Position numbers and translations under genes: made by a program
Source: Tetrahymena thermophila SB210
Taxonomy: Eukaryota > Ciliophora > Oligohymenophorea > Hymenostomatida > Tetrahymenidae
Length of the DNA: 64,000 nucleotides
Direction: 5' to 3'
Assembly (NCBI RefSeq): GCF_000189635.1
Contig: NW_002475926.1
Location: forward strand, 434,001-498,000
Part shown: positions 1 to 12,743 of the stretch, piece after piece
Position numbering within the stretch: position 1 is the first letter of the stretch
How the letters are laid out: each line of letters starts with the position of its first letter
Notes under the pieces: generated by a model
What the model was told of the DNA's origin: nothing
The model's input: only the letters and a program-made list of their open reading frames with translations
The model's database searches: none

Positions 1-121
1 AAAATTAACTTGTGAAAATAAATAAACTCATGCATTTTACTTTGGTAAAAACTTTTTAATCAATAAATAAATAAATATTTAGTTAGGCAGCTTTTATTTA
101 CCATCAAATCCTTATCCCAAA

Positions 122-855
122 ATGTCAAAGTAAGCAGCTGACAATTCTTTAGATTCTATATTAAGTGATATTAAAGATGGTATAAGTAACATGAGAAGTA
201 ACGAAGGCTTATAAACTCATTGGAAGTCCAACTTGGACTAAAGTTGCAAACTCCTGAAGCACTACGCACGTTGCTTAGAATATAAAGACAAAAGTATGCT
301 TAAATTTTAATTTCAATGATTGGCTTATTTTATTTGATCTCATTTTATTTTTTCATTAATTTTTTTTTCTTTTAAAAAGATAGAAAAATGAAAGTGAAAG
401 ATCCTGAAACAAATGAAGAGCTTGAAATGGATTTCGATGCTTTGAGAGCGAAATTTGAAAAGGACATGAAAAATTTAATGCCAACTGACTATCATTTTTA
501 GTGTTTACCTATGAAATTCCTATTCATTGAAAAAAGTTAAATTAGAGCCTTAATCGAAGAAAAGGCTAAATCCTTCTTCTTGTTAAAGAAAAAGCACATT
601 ATTTTTGGCATGAATGGCAAAATATTTAGATATCCTAACAAAATAAACTGCTTAAGAATAGTAATTGCCATGTTTTACAGTAACCTTGATAACATATAAA
701 ACGAAAAAGATAAAGATAAGAATCTGAGAGATGAGAACGAAATAAGAGAAGAAGATGATGAAGAAAACTCTAATTTAATGGAATCAGAAGATCTAGATGA
801 ATAAGAAGAGAAATCTAATTTAAAAAAGTCCTCTTTTAAGAAATCTACGCGCTGA
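122..855 (+). CDS. Hypothetical protein, two exons, acidic C-terminus
   Basis: Function not recognised. Exon 1 is 122-293 and exon 2 is 380-855, joined across an 86-nt AT-rich GT-AG intron in phase 1. The product is 215 aa and ends at TGA. Four or more glutamines are encoded by TAA or TAG. The N-terminal half is mixed-charge and probably helical. The middle (about residues 95-150) is more hydrophobic and may be a small folded domain. The last 55 residues are very rich in Glu, Asp, Lys and Ser, typical of a disordered tail. No signal peptide or membrane span. The start is the first ATG after a stretch with no coding character. It could be a lineage-specific nuclear or cytosolic protein; I am sure of the gene but not of any role. 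Confidence 0.75.
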
Positions 856-1196
856 CCATTAATTATTTAAATAGTATACTAATTTATCAGAAATATTATT
901 GTAAGTTATCGTATTCGATTTAAATCAATAGTATCTACTTATTTGTATTTCTATTCTTATTTTTTTCTATTTTTTGAGGTATAGATAAATGCACAAGTTT
1001 TTATCTATTCTCATTAATTATATTACTTTTATTACCAAACGATGAAATATTTGTTCTCCAATTTATTTACAATAATTAAATTTTTGTTTTAATCAATAAA
1101 ATACTTATAATAAATAATCAATTTATAATTAAATAAAGTTATCACTTTAATTAATTTTTAGGAAATCAATATCAATTCTTATTTTATTAATTTCCC
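856..1196. other. Intergenic, no gene seen
   Basis: AT-rich spacer between two plus-strand genes. No frame with coding character and no repeat was seen. It probably holds the 3' end of the first gene and the promoter of the next. Confidence 0.6.
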
Positions 1197-3219
1197 ATGA
1201 ATAAATAAACCTTGATAAATTCTAAAAGAAATTATGAAATAGAAAAAGGATATTTGGCAATCAAATTTAAGTAACCAATTTTTTAAATTGTTAAAATAAT
1301 TTTAAATCTTTCTAAAAAAAGTTCCCACAAAAAAAGTAGCTCTTTAAAAATGGAAGCTTTTCAGTACATTTCGTGGGCTTAGCTAAGGTATCTAAAGATA
1401 TCTTTGAAGTAAAATAAAAACTATTTTAAAACTATATAATTGTTTATAAGTTATTAATAACCCAAATAGCTCTGTAACAGAAATTAAGAACATAGATATA
1501 AGTGTTCTACAAATGGTAATAAGTTAAGCCACCTCACTTAAAACTCTCAAAATAAAATGGAAGTAATATTTTTTATTAAAACTATTTTTCAAATATTTTT
1601 AAAAACTCAAAAAGTTTTTTGTTTAATTTTTAAAAGCTCAACAATGGACTTACAACCTGAATGTGTTGCTCTTTTATTCAACGTAGTTATAAACTGCAAA
1701 AATTTAAAAAGACTTGTTTTAAATTTTAAGTAATTTACCATTTATAATAAAAACAATACAATATTTTTTTAATTTAAAATAATAAATAAAGCTTTAGTAG
1801 GCTGCAATAAAGTGTATATTAATTACTTCCTTAATTTTTAGTTAAATTAGATGACTTAGAAGATCTATCTTTACATTTTAAGTAAATTATTTAATATTTC
1901 TAAAAAAACCAGATATGTTTAAAATTTACATTAAAATACCATAAAATCATAACTCTTTAAAAATTTATTTTTTAATCTATCCTTCAATCGCCTTGTGTTT
2001 AAATTAATTAAAAATATTACAAAATAACACTTAAATCCATTACTTAAAATTTATTAAATAAAATAAATATATTTAGGATAATATTTTGATCAATTTTTAA
2101 TACTAACTATACTTTAATTATCTTAAAATAATCTTCGAATTCAAATTTTATTTTATTTGGTGCTTTAAAAATAAACTTGAAAATTATTTGTATAAACTCT
2201 ATTATTAAATCAAAATCAAACTTTATTTTATGATTATATTTCTCTTAGCAATATCATCAATAGTTAGTTTTTGGTTTTTATGGTATTCATTTTATTTAAC
2301 AAAATATAATCAATATTTATAACTTAGTTCCTGCAACTTAAACTCCGATGAGTGTTAATACATAAGCACAGCAATAAGCTAATGTCCAAAATTGAGAACT
2401 TTAGAGCTGAATTTAAAGTAATTCTAATATATTTGTATAACTTTCCCTTAATTAAAATTTATATTTAGTAAATATATTTAAAGCATTTTAATTTTTGAAA
2501 GAAATCAATTTAAAACCTATTTATCTGTACCTTTTTATTCAAATAGCTTTAACAAGATTTGTAACTTAAGTCTGAGTTTACTTATTTAATTCTTTAGATC
2601 CCTAAGATATCTCAAATCATTAAATTTAATTTTAACGTAATATTAACTTCTGATTTTTAAGGTTTTTAATAATAGATTAATTTAACAGAAAAAACTAGAT
2701 TTCTGACTCAGGGGTAGCTTATCTGTTCTAGTAATTAAAGGATATTAAGAACCTTAAAAAGCTTTTCTTAAAATTAAAGTATATTTTTTTCAATTTATAT
2801 TTTTTAATAATAAATTATAATTTTTAAAAAATAAAGTGGAAATGACATAACAAATGACTGTGCTAAAGTAATATCCAAGGGATTAAATAGCTGTAATAAT
2901 CTCTTGTAGTTTTAAATGAATTTACAGTAATAACTAATTAATTAATTCCTTAATTTCTGATATTCTAACCTTTCAATTTTTTAATAAAATAGATGTACAA
3001 AATTCTGCTTAAAGGGATTCAAAAATTTTTCTGAAAACCTTAATAGTATGCTAAAAATTAATTATTTGAAAATTATCTTAGAGTAATTAATAATTTGTTT
3101 GCTTTACATAATTTTCAAATATTTTATATAATTATAGCTACCAAGATAAACCTAAGAATTACCTTTAAGACCTAATGAAAAAACTAACCAATGTAGTTAA
3201 GTTAGACATTGACATTTGA
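1197..3219 (+). CDS. Leucine-rich repeat protein, 11 exons, one repeat per exon
   Basis: Exons: 1197-1270, 1322-1408, 1470-1562, 1637-1729, 1792-1881, 2328-2417, 2547-2636, 2662-2778, 2837-2926, 2993-3082, 3138-3219 (331 aa, stop TGA). Each exon ends in the same LRR core, for example LRYLKISLN, LKTLKIKWN, LKRLVLNFN, LEDLSLHFN, LRTLELNL and LKKLFLKLK. All ten introns interrupt the codon after its second base, usually inside the conserved Asn codon, so exons behave as interchangeable repeat units. LRR proteins are binding scaffolds, and the partner cannot be read from sequence. There is no signal peptide or other domain. The exon-6 acceptor follows an unusually long (446 nt) intron that may hide a decayed repeat. 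The start is the first ATG giving a phase-2 exon; an upstream exon is possible. Confidence 0.8.
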
Positions 3220-4244
3220 AAAAAAAAAAAATTAATAGTTTATTACTTTCAATTCCTTTCTAAAGTTATTCTTATCAACAAATAAAAAAATTTAACAAAA
3301 TCAACTTACAAACTTAAATATATTTAAAAACTCCCTTACATTACAACTAGTTTATTTCTTTCCTATATTCCTATTATTTATTGTATTTAAAATGTTTTTT
3401 ACTCAATCTATAATAATTTATTTCATAGATTGAGTATTATTAAATTCTTATCATAATCACAATCATTATCTCATTAATAATATCTAAAAAGTTTTTATTT
3501 TTATTTGAAATGTTTTTATTTTATTTGAAAATCTTTGTTTCTGGATTATTTAAATGCTTTATTTGCTAAGATAATGCGTTAAAAATTGAAATTTATTTGT
3601 TCAATACTTAAACATAAAATATAAAACTAAAAATAAAAGATTTACTACATAAGATTTCAGTATAAATATTTTTAATACTACAATATAAAGCAAAAAGTAG
3701 TAAATATTTAGTTCTTTAATTAAAGAATTTCAAAAAATAAATTTATTTTATTCTTTTAAAAATTATTTTTTTTAATAGATCAAATATATTCTAATATTAG
3801 AATCAATTTGTTCCCCATAATTCCTGATATTTCTTATTTTATTAAAAATATGTTGCTACAAATTTTCAGTATAAATTTACCTGGTGCTTAAATAGATATA
3901 ACAAATTTATTTAATGTGAAATTAATTAGAAAGAATTTTATATTAAAACAAAAATGTAACATTATGAATTTATTTATTTATAAATAACATTTTTAGAATA
4001 GCAAAAAGAAATTATTTTATACAAATTTATTATATGAATTTTTTATTTTAGATTGAGAGGTTTTTATTGGCAATCATCCATTAGTAATCATTTGAGAGTT
4101 TTTCAAACCCTCTTATATGGTTTAAAGATAATTTATTTAATAGTAGTTAATACTGCTTACAATAATTAATATTTGTTACTATTTTTGTAATGAAATAATG
4201 AGATAGTTTATAGATAGATAGATTGAATATTATATTGTAACTTT
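3220..4244. other. Intergenic between convergent genes
   Basis: Shared 3' region of the LRR gene (+) and the kinase gene (-). No coding frame was recognised. It contains the hairpin at 3400-3436 and a short GATA-type run near 4210. Confidence 0.6.
3400..3436. repeat. Perfect 12-bp inverted repeat (hairpin)
   Basis: TACTCAATCTAT at 3400-3411 is the exact reverse complement of ATAGATTGAGTA at 3425-3436, with a 13-nt AT loop. It lies between two converging genes. Function unknown; it could act in 3'-end formation or be chance in AT-rich DNA, though a 12-bp perfect stem with four G/C pairs is more than usual here. Confidence 0.6.
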
Positions 4245-5018
4245 TCAAACAGTATTTTTGGATTTATTTTATTGTAAGAAACGAGTAATTTGTGATATTA
4301 TTTCCCTTTGTTTAGGACCATCTTATTCAAACTCTGTGTTACCATCTATAACGAGGATAGGGATTTTTTCTTATAAACATTCTTTTGAAGTAATCAACCA
4401 ATCTTCATGGCGTTAGTGAATATCCTTTAAGTATTCGAGTGAAATTGAATCCTTTTCTTCATCTCTAGCTCTCTTTTAAAGACGCTTGTAGCAAATTTCA
4501 GGTTGAACATGAAGGTAAATGATACCATCCATTTAGTTTGCATGGAATTTATCAACTAAAAAGTTAAAATAATCATTATAAAGAGCCCATTCGAGTTCGT
4601 TAAAGAAACCAGCTTTGTGTCCGTTTAAAGCAAATATAAATTTATCACTCAATACACTTCTTTCACAGACAACAAAAGGCTTTTCTCTACGGATTTCATG
4701 CCATTATTTTAGGCGTGAAAAGTATGCGTATACTTAGAAAGTATATCCCCAACGGTGAGGATTTTAGTAAAATGCATCAAGTAAGTTTAATTGAGGATTA
4801 CCATCAATTGCCTACCAATTGTTGACTGGTTCTCTTACAACTTAGGTGTCTTCTACTAAACTTTGAATTAAACGAAGGAGGGTTGATTTACCACTTCCTA
4901 TATTGCCTTCAACGGAAAAGATTTTAGAGTTGGAGTTAACATGGTTGGAGGGTGAAAGATATCCTAAAGTGTTGTTAGGATTTTCACTGACAGTGGAAGA
5001 TGTAGAAGAAAATGACAT
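4245..5018 (-). CDS. Deoxynucleoside kinase (dCK/dGK/TK2 family)
   Basis: Transfers phosphate from a nucleoside triphosphate to the 5' hydroxyl of deoxynucleosides, the first salvage step towards dNTPs. The gene is a single 257-aa exon. The P-loop GNIGSGKST is at residues 38-46. REPVNNW (62-68) and the FY-x-NP-x-RW segment (83-90) match the substrate-site region of the family. The ERS motif is at 119-121, followed by an SDKF motif. The Arg-rich LID is in KRARDEEK, followed by the family's LEYL...H..WL segment. Length is typical. The first 31 residues are Ser/Asn-rich and poorly conserved; they could be a targeting sequence, but I see no clear one. The sequence separates the dCK-like family from bacterial-type TK1, but not its substrate preference. 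Several glutamines use TAA or TAG. Confidence 0.93.
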
Positions 5019-7817
5019 CGTTATGAGCTAATTTGGGTATCTAAATTTCCTATTACTATTTTTTAAACTTAGGTTTTTATGTTGTATTTATATACTTTTT
5101 TTCAAGCTTTATATTAGAATCGACATTATTTCAATTATATCCTCAAAATAGATCTCGTTTTTAAATAGCAGTAATTTTTTAAGAGTTTAAAATTTTATGA
5201 AATTGAGGGAAAAGAAATCTTTTAATACATAACCAACTATATATATTTAACTCAATATTTATTTTTTTTCATAATCGTTATGGATAAGAAATCTCTACTT
5301 TAAGCATTTAAGTGACGACTGAAATCAGTATGATTATTCTATTAGTATTCTACATAGCTTAATTCGTATAGTTGTTCATTATTTCAGCATTATATAAACA
5401 TATAAAGCACCATTTAAACATCCCCTAAAAGCTAGCTTAACGTCCTTTCATATATTGTTAAGCTTAACAACAGTTAAAACCCCCTCCTTAAGAAGAATAA
5501 TTAGCTTACCTCTTTATCTTATTGGCGCTTATTATTATTATTTCAAAATCTCTCTTTTATCTAAATTCAGCGGACATCTATAATTATTCAAATAAAATTT
5601 CAATATTCACACAAATATAAGAGATTTTAGATAAATGGTAACACATTATAATTAGAAAAAAGAAAGTATTTATCTGCTTTAAATAATATATAAAATCATT
5701 AAATTTATTTCTTTAGTTTTTCTCTCTTTTCAAAATTTTTTTAAATAAATTTTTTTTGCAAAAAAAAATAATTATAGTACGAATATTTTGAATTTTCTCC
5801 ATTTGAATCTCAAAAAAATCCGATAAAAACTAATTTAAGTGTAAAGTTTTTAATTTAAATTTAATTCTGCTAAAAGCAATTTACATTTTATTTTTAAAAA
5901 TAAAATATTTTTTAGATTTATTCATATTATTTAATTTCTTTGCCAAAAATTATTATTCTAATATTAATTAATTTTATTTTGCTTGTAAAATGATATGCTT
6001 AAAAGAGGGGCTAAAATTAATCATTCTGTCTTTTATATTATTACAATATTTCTTAATTAGTTAAAAAAAATTCCTCTTGATTTTAAATTTAGCTAAAAAG
6101 TAATTTATCATTTCATATTTGTAACTAATAATCTCAAAATAAAATTGCCAAGTAAAATAATTTAAATAAAACTTTTCAAAACACAAAAAAAATAAACCTT
6201 TTATTTTTCATGAAATTAATTCAATTTCTTCTTTATGAAAATTTAAAACAATATTCAAGTATTTTTTTTCTTCAATATTTAAAATAATATTTTCGCTTAA
6301 CATTCAATTAAGCAAATCATTAATTTTCAATTAAAATTTTAAATAATTTTGAATAGGGAATTTTTTAAAAGATGTTCCTTAAATTATTTTTTATTAAGAT
6401 TAGGACAGTAAATATTTGTTATTATTTCTAGAAACTTTCTATTGTTAAATGAGATATTAATTTTTATTATCAAATTGTAAATAGTCTAATGTCAACATCA
6501 GTTAATTTGTACTTAATAAATTTACTTTATAAAATTTACCTTACAGATTATTTTTTTAATTTATACGATGAAATTTCTTTTTAATAATCACAATAATTAT
6601 TTGCTTAATTAAAAAACAATAATATCTCAATCTCATTTCTCAGTTGAAAATACAAAATTTTTATTAAAAAAAGCTTATGTTTTTATATATTTTTGTGAAA
6701 GTTAAGATGTAAATAATAATTTTAGAATTTAGCAAAAAAAGATTTGATTGAAAATTTTTTAAAACAAAATTTAACAAAAAGAATCATTTATTTAATATAA
6801 GATAAGTATGCTGCAGGCTAAAGTCATTTATATAATTTAAAAACGATAATATAAATTTAAATAAGTAAATAGATTATCAGACTTTATAAGTATTTTTTTT
6901 CTTTCATAAAAATAAAAGTTGATTATTATACCCCTAAAACAATTGATTTAAAATAAGTTAACTTTTTGGACTTTTCCTTGAATAAAGAAAAACCCTCAAA
7001 TTTAATAACTGATTAATTTTATTAATTTCTAAATTGTATTCAGGTATTTCCTATAAAAAACTCTGATTTCTTAGCTTGTATTAAATTATGGTCAACTCAA
7101 GTAATTAACTTAAATTAATTTAAAATTCATAAATAATCAAACTAATAAATTGGTTAATACTTGAATCTTATTTTTTAACTAAGGATAATTTTTACTTTCC
7201 TTAAAATATTTATGTTTTTTTGAATAATATGTCTATTTCAATAAAATTCTAAACTCTAAATTCTAAAATCTAAAATATTTTATTAAAAGCAACATATAAA
7301 TCAAAATTCTTAATATTTATCGGATATTAATTCTTCTTCTTTTAAAAAATATGATAGTCAGTAGGGCCTTTTTTAAAAAAAGAGGTACTTTGAGAAAATT
7401 TGTATATTCTTATGTATTTAATGTATTTAATTACACTCAATTTTATATTGACTTACATTTTAATTTTATATTAGCAATTTTTTATTAACATTTGGAAATT
7501 TATGGAAAAAATACTCGTGCTTACTAGTTAATAAAGAGAAAAATTTTTAATTTGGAAAAGATAGAATGAGGTAATTTTAAGAAATAAATTAAGCTTAAGT
7601 ATATTACTGAATATATATATATAAATAGATGTAGTTTATAAATTTTGTCTGTTAATTTATAAGTATAAGATGAGATGAGATGTGAGAAAATGTTTGTTTT
7701 TTTTAATTTAACATTAACTAAATTTTTTAATTTTAATGTCAATAATTATTAATTTTATGAGTTCTAAAGGTTTTAAACATTAATTAATAGCTAATGACTT
7801 CTTTTTTAATTTATTTT
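5019..7817. other. Intergenic, with a less AT-rich island at about 5280-5580
   Basis: About 2.8 kb with no supportable gene. 5280-5580 is visibly richer in G/C than its surroundings and holds a 16-bp palindrome, but no frame looks coding. The rest is nearly pure A/T with short homopolymers and an (AT)n run near 7610. Confidence 0.55.
5455..5470. repeat. 16-bp perfect palindrome
   Basis: TTGTTAAGCTTAACAA reads the same on both strands. It sits inside the GC-richer island upstream of the kinase gene. It could be a dimeric protein-binding site or part of a structured RNA; nothing in the sequence decides. Confidence 0.5.
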
Positions 7818-8420
7818 TCAAAAATCACTACTTCTTTCTTCTGAGTAGTCAAAAGACTCATCTTGAATTTTAACTCTCTTCTTTTAAGGTTGAGTTCTGC
7901 GTCTTTTGGCCAAAAGTTAGTTTTCAGGAAAACTCATATTCCATATTTCAAAGAAATCGTTGATACATTTCATATCTTGATTAAATATGTAGTACAAAAA
8001 GAAGTTGTATAAAAGATAAGAAACAAAACTGGACCTAATTTTTTTGTTAATATTGTAGTCAGTGCGCTTCTCGCTAGAAATACAGTCTTCTAAAGAGTAC
8101 ATTTCAATAACTAAGTTTCTATTAAATTCTTTTTCGATGTTGCACTCTCTTATTACTTCAAAGTATTTGACGATCACCCCTATGTATTAAGGATACTTAT
8201 CAGAAATGTTAGAGTGTATGTAGTTATTAACTTCTTCAATTGAGCTGAGATTAAGAGGAGCCATCAGTAAATGAGCTGCTACTTTTTACATAAAATAGGA
8301 TTTAATAGAGTCTTAGAACCATTTGTTAAGAAGATTTCTGTTTCCTCTTTTGCTCTTAACAGACTATCTCTCTAAGGTTAAAATGTTATGAAGTATTATT
8401 TCTTCAATTTCGTGTTACAT
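7818..8420 (-). CDS. Hypothetical protein with basic C-terminal patch
   Basis: Single-exon gene, 200 aa, stop TGA. Not recognised. Residues 1-155 are largely amphipathic helix with bulky aromatics (for example LLYNFFLYYIFNQD), suggesting a small all-helical domain. Residues about 170-185 contain KRRR and KKRVK clusters resembling a nuclear localisation signal, followed by a Ser/Glu/Asp tail. No transmembrane segment that I trust. The start is the only in-frame ATG near the 5' end, and the upstream sequence loses coding character. It lies alone between two large AT-rich spacers. Real gene likely; role unknown. Confidence 0.75.
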
Positions 8421-11400
8421 TTGAATCGAATTAGTTAGATATTTGTTTTACTTAATTTAACTTTTATATGATTTTTAAAGATTAATTAAGTAATATATAA
8501 AGTGGTTTGGAAAACTCAAGTGTATTTTTCTATTTCCCATTAAAAAGGAAATTGCTTTATCTAACATTAATTTACAAATTAATTTGATTTAATTTAAGAT
8601 AATCTTGTTTTGCAACCAGATACCAGAATTTCATAAAATAAGCAAATATATTTTTATAATCAAATTCAAAAATTTTAAGGTAAATAAAATCAATAAAAAC
8701 AACGACTTAATACAATCAATTTTACTGAAAATAAAAAGTTAATTGTAATATACATTATTTCTGAATGTAATTACACAAAAAATAGCTTCTATTTTCTATC
8801 CATTGATTTATTATTAGGTCGAGTATTTTGACAAAATCTGAAAATAAATTTTTATCTAAAAACATAAGCAGTTTACACAAACAATTTTTTCAAAGAAAAA
8901 TGTTTAAAATTACATGCCAATTAAAATTAGAACTTTATTCACAATTTATTTTAGTTAAAATTATTTAAACTATTATTTATCTACCAAAAATTATTATCTT
9001 TTTACTTTAAAACGGTTATTTTACTTTTATTTTGTCAGGTATTTTTTAAAAATAAATGCTAAAAATATTAAAGGTTGATAAGTTGTCAAACCTAAATTAT
9101 AATAAACAACTGACAAAAAAATCTAGTCCGATTTAACTTTATTATATTATGCGATTGATATATTTAGTTTTTTTAAAATTCAATTCTATTAAAAAATTGA
9201 GGCTGTGTTTTTTTAGATATCATAAAAAAATGTCAGTACTTATATTAAAACAAATAAAATTACTCAGAAATATCGTAAGTACTAAAAGTACTTGCTTTTC
9301 TAGATACTCTTAGCTTTAAATTTTTTTTGAAATAAAATTTAACAACTTATCATATAAATTATATGGAAAAAATTTAATTTCTAGTGATATAAATAAATAA
9401 ACTTATTTAATCATATACAATTAGCTATTTCAAGTATTTTTACCTTTTTAAAATATTATTTTTGAAATTATTTTGAAAAATAAATTGCTAAAATAACTTT
9501 TAATAAATCAAATTAAGGAAAAAATTCAATTTAGTTTATTGACGATTTTAAGGTATAAAAAAGGAAAAAAATTTTCTATATTTTAAGATTAAAAAATTGT
9601 TACTCAAATGCATACAACTTTACAGGCAATCTAAAATTTTTAAAATAATCAATTAAATATATCCGTAATATTTTTTTATTAAAATATATATTTATTTTAG
9701 ATTTTCAATCTGTAAGATTAAGTTCGAATATCATTATCTCATTTTAATTTAATGTAACCTATCAAATTCAATTTATTCCTCCTTTGTTATTTAATTAAAT
9801 AATTAATTCAAGTAGTTGAATAAACTAAAATTTAATAGTTTTCACGTATTTTGATGAACATTCAAAATTACTAGTAAAATTTAAAAAATATAAAAAGGAC
9901 AAATTATTTTATTGCATGAATCATTATTTTCTAAAAAATATTTTATTTAATTTAATAATTTTTAAAAAAATCCTATCATATGGAAAAATTCCTAATTATG
10001 AACATCTATATATACTTTTTTATATATTAAAGATATGAATTTATAATTCTCTTAGATAACAATTAATTACTTTCAACTAGGAATGTTTTTAAATTTCTTA
10101 AAAATTTCCATATTTTTATTTTATAAAATCCATAATCTGATATTACTCTTTTTTTTGTAACCTAAAAATTGCATCATGCAAACAAAATAACATAAATTTT
10201 TTTATTTAATATCACCTAAAGTTTCATAAGCAAATGAAAATAAAATATTATCTAACTAACAACTGAAGATTCCATATTATTTAATATCTATAAAGTAATA
10301 GAGTTTATTAGTAGCTGCAAAAAAAAAGATTTGCCTATACTGCGCGATAAAATAAAGTAAAAATATTAAATGGTTTGATTGATTTTTATGTTTTATTATA
10401 GCTTTTAAATAAATGAAATAGTTATCTATCAATTTAAAATTTAAAAAGATACTTGAAACAAAGTTATGAATTTTTGTGTTTTTTAAGCTTACTAATTTTT
10501 AAATGATTATATTTTTTTAATTAATTTTAATTAATTCAAAGACTTTCCTAAAAATATTTAAAATTAATCTTCATAATTCTCCAAAAGCATTACAAATTAT
10601 ACAAAAGATATCTTTACAACATTTTAAAACTTTTTCATGTTTAGTCTAAAATTAACCTAAAAAAGTTTGCTCAATTAAAAGAACTTTTTAAAATAATTAC
10701 AATTTCAATTGATTAAAAAACAAAAGTCATCTAATAAGCTTATTTAGTTAATTAATTGATAGTTTAATTTAAAAAAATTAAATATCCATAAATTTGCATT
10801 TAAAAAAATAATATTATTTCTCAAATTTAATTTACTTTAATTATAATCTCTAAAAAAATTGAGGGATAAATTCTCTATTAAAAGTCAATATAAAATTAAT
10901 TTGCTAATAAAAGTCATTCATTTATTTATGTTTTATCTAAATATTGATTTTCTTTTTCAAAAACCTAAATTATGAAAATATTGCTATAAAAAATAAAATC
11001 AGCTAATGATTTTTAATCGAATGTAATAGTATTTACACAGAGATAATATCATAAAAATTGTGGTATTAAAGTAATTATTATTATTAAACCATTCAAATGC
11101 ATTTATTTATCATGAAATTAATAATAATAATTCTGAATTTTTGCAATTCAAGTGGTATTTGAAGTAAACAATTCTTTTATATTATAAAATTTAAACTTTT
11201 TTGCTTTTTATATAAGGCACTACTGATCAAAATTTCAAAACAAAATAGGATAAATATACTAAATTAAGAAAAATAATTAATCCAAAAAGAAAGAAAAATA
11301 TTGGATAACAATTAAAATAAAAGTTTGTAACCAGCTTTAAATAAAAATTTTAGCAAAAAATTTTTAGTTTTCATACTTAAAAGTAATTTATACAATACAG

Positions 11401-12743
11401 TTTATATAATTTAAATGAAAATTTATGTTCCATTATAAACTATAATAAAATTAAAAAGAAATCAATTTAGCCTCATTATAAATTTAATAGAATTTTATAT
11501 AATTTTTGGTCGATAAAAACTTTATAAATTTTTAAACAAATAATACAAAAAAATAATTTAAAAAAAAAAATATAAATTGGTGATATTACTTGAAAATTAT
11601 TAAAAAATAAATAAATAATATTTTAATTGAAATTCAGCATTTTATGCATGAAAGTAACAAGATTTAAGCAAATAGAATCAAGAAATAGCTGATTTCCTTG
11701 ATTTATAATTATAAATAAGTTTTCTTTTTTGATTAAGAAATTAAATTTGATTTGCATTTACTTAAAATATCAATATTTTAAATATAAAGATGAAAAATAT
11801 ATTTATTTGTTTATTTATTTAGGAGATTAAAATTAGAAAAATAAAATTACAATTTAAAAAAAATAAATTTAATAATAATAAAAAAACTAAATAGCAAATT
11901 ATAATTAAATTTAAAAATAATTATTATTTATTATTTTAATAAAAATAATTTTACAAAAAATTAACAAAATTATAATTTTAATAATTTATTTTATTTATTC
12001 TTTTAATATATTATAAAAAAAAATATCAGACTATTTTTTTCTTATAACATTCATTTATGAAATTAAAATGAATGAATTTGTATGATATAAAAAAATAAAT
12101 GAATTAAATACATTTAGAAATAGTTAAGATAGTTAGTTAGTTAATAAATATTATTAAATGGATAAGTTATGAAGTACATTATCAAATATAATTAATTATT
12201 TTGTGGTTTGTTATTTTGATAAGTTCATGCAAAATGCAATTTCATGTGAATGTTAAAAGCCAAGTATTGATTTATTAGTTTTAAAATATCTGTAAATTGA
12301 GTATTTATAAAAATATTGATTGATGGTTTAGCTTCAAATCAATTATATTCTTAGATAATAATTGATGGTTTTGTTTCTTCAAATTATATATCTAATACAA
12401 AGTGTGTTGTGTTCAATGCAATATTCCCAAGCCTTAATATCGAAATTTTAATAATAATACACAATTAAAGATTAGGAGATATAAAAACAAATATTAATTT
12501 ACAAACCAAACGTATTTATTTATTATATAAATTTAATAAGCTCATTGAACAACTCATTTTTTACAAGCTAGGAAGATAACTATTAGCTTATACAGATAGA
12601 TTTATTTTTTTCCATATTATAGAATAGGCAATTAGTTATATAAATATTTTTGGTATTTGTTTTAGTAGCGCAACTAACTATAAGTAAAATCTCTAGTCTA
12701 GCTGTCATTTAGTAAACACATTTAAAAAATTTAAATATATAGT
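8421..12743. other. 4.3-kb gene-free AT-rich stretch
   Basis: The longest stretch in the window without a gene. I read both strands and found no frame with sustained mixed amino-acid composition, only A/T runs and short inverted repeats. The last few hundred bases presumably carry the promoter of the phosphatase gene. An RNA gene cannot be excluded. Confidence 0.55.
9030..9118. repeat. Nested inverted repeats
   Basis: TTTTGTCAG (9030-9038) is complementary to CTGACAAAA (9110-9118). Between them AGGTTGA (72-78 of 9000) pairs imperfectly with TCAAACCT (9086-9093). The nested arrangement could fold as a hairpin with a side stem. No gene is attached to it. Confidence 0.4.

Noticed and set aside
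4200-4230. GATA-type short repeat
   Set aside because: Too short and imperfect to call a microsatellite or regulatory site.
7524-7742. Open stretch on the minus strand (72 codons)
   Set aside because: Composition is only Leu/Ile/Lys/Phe/Tyr from AT bias, no family match and no conserved start context.
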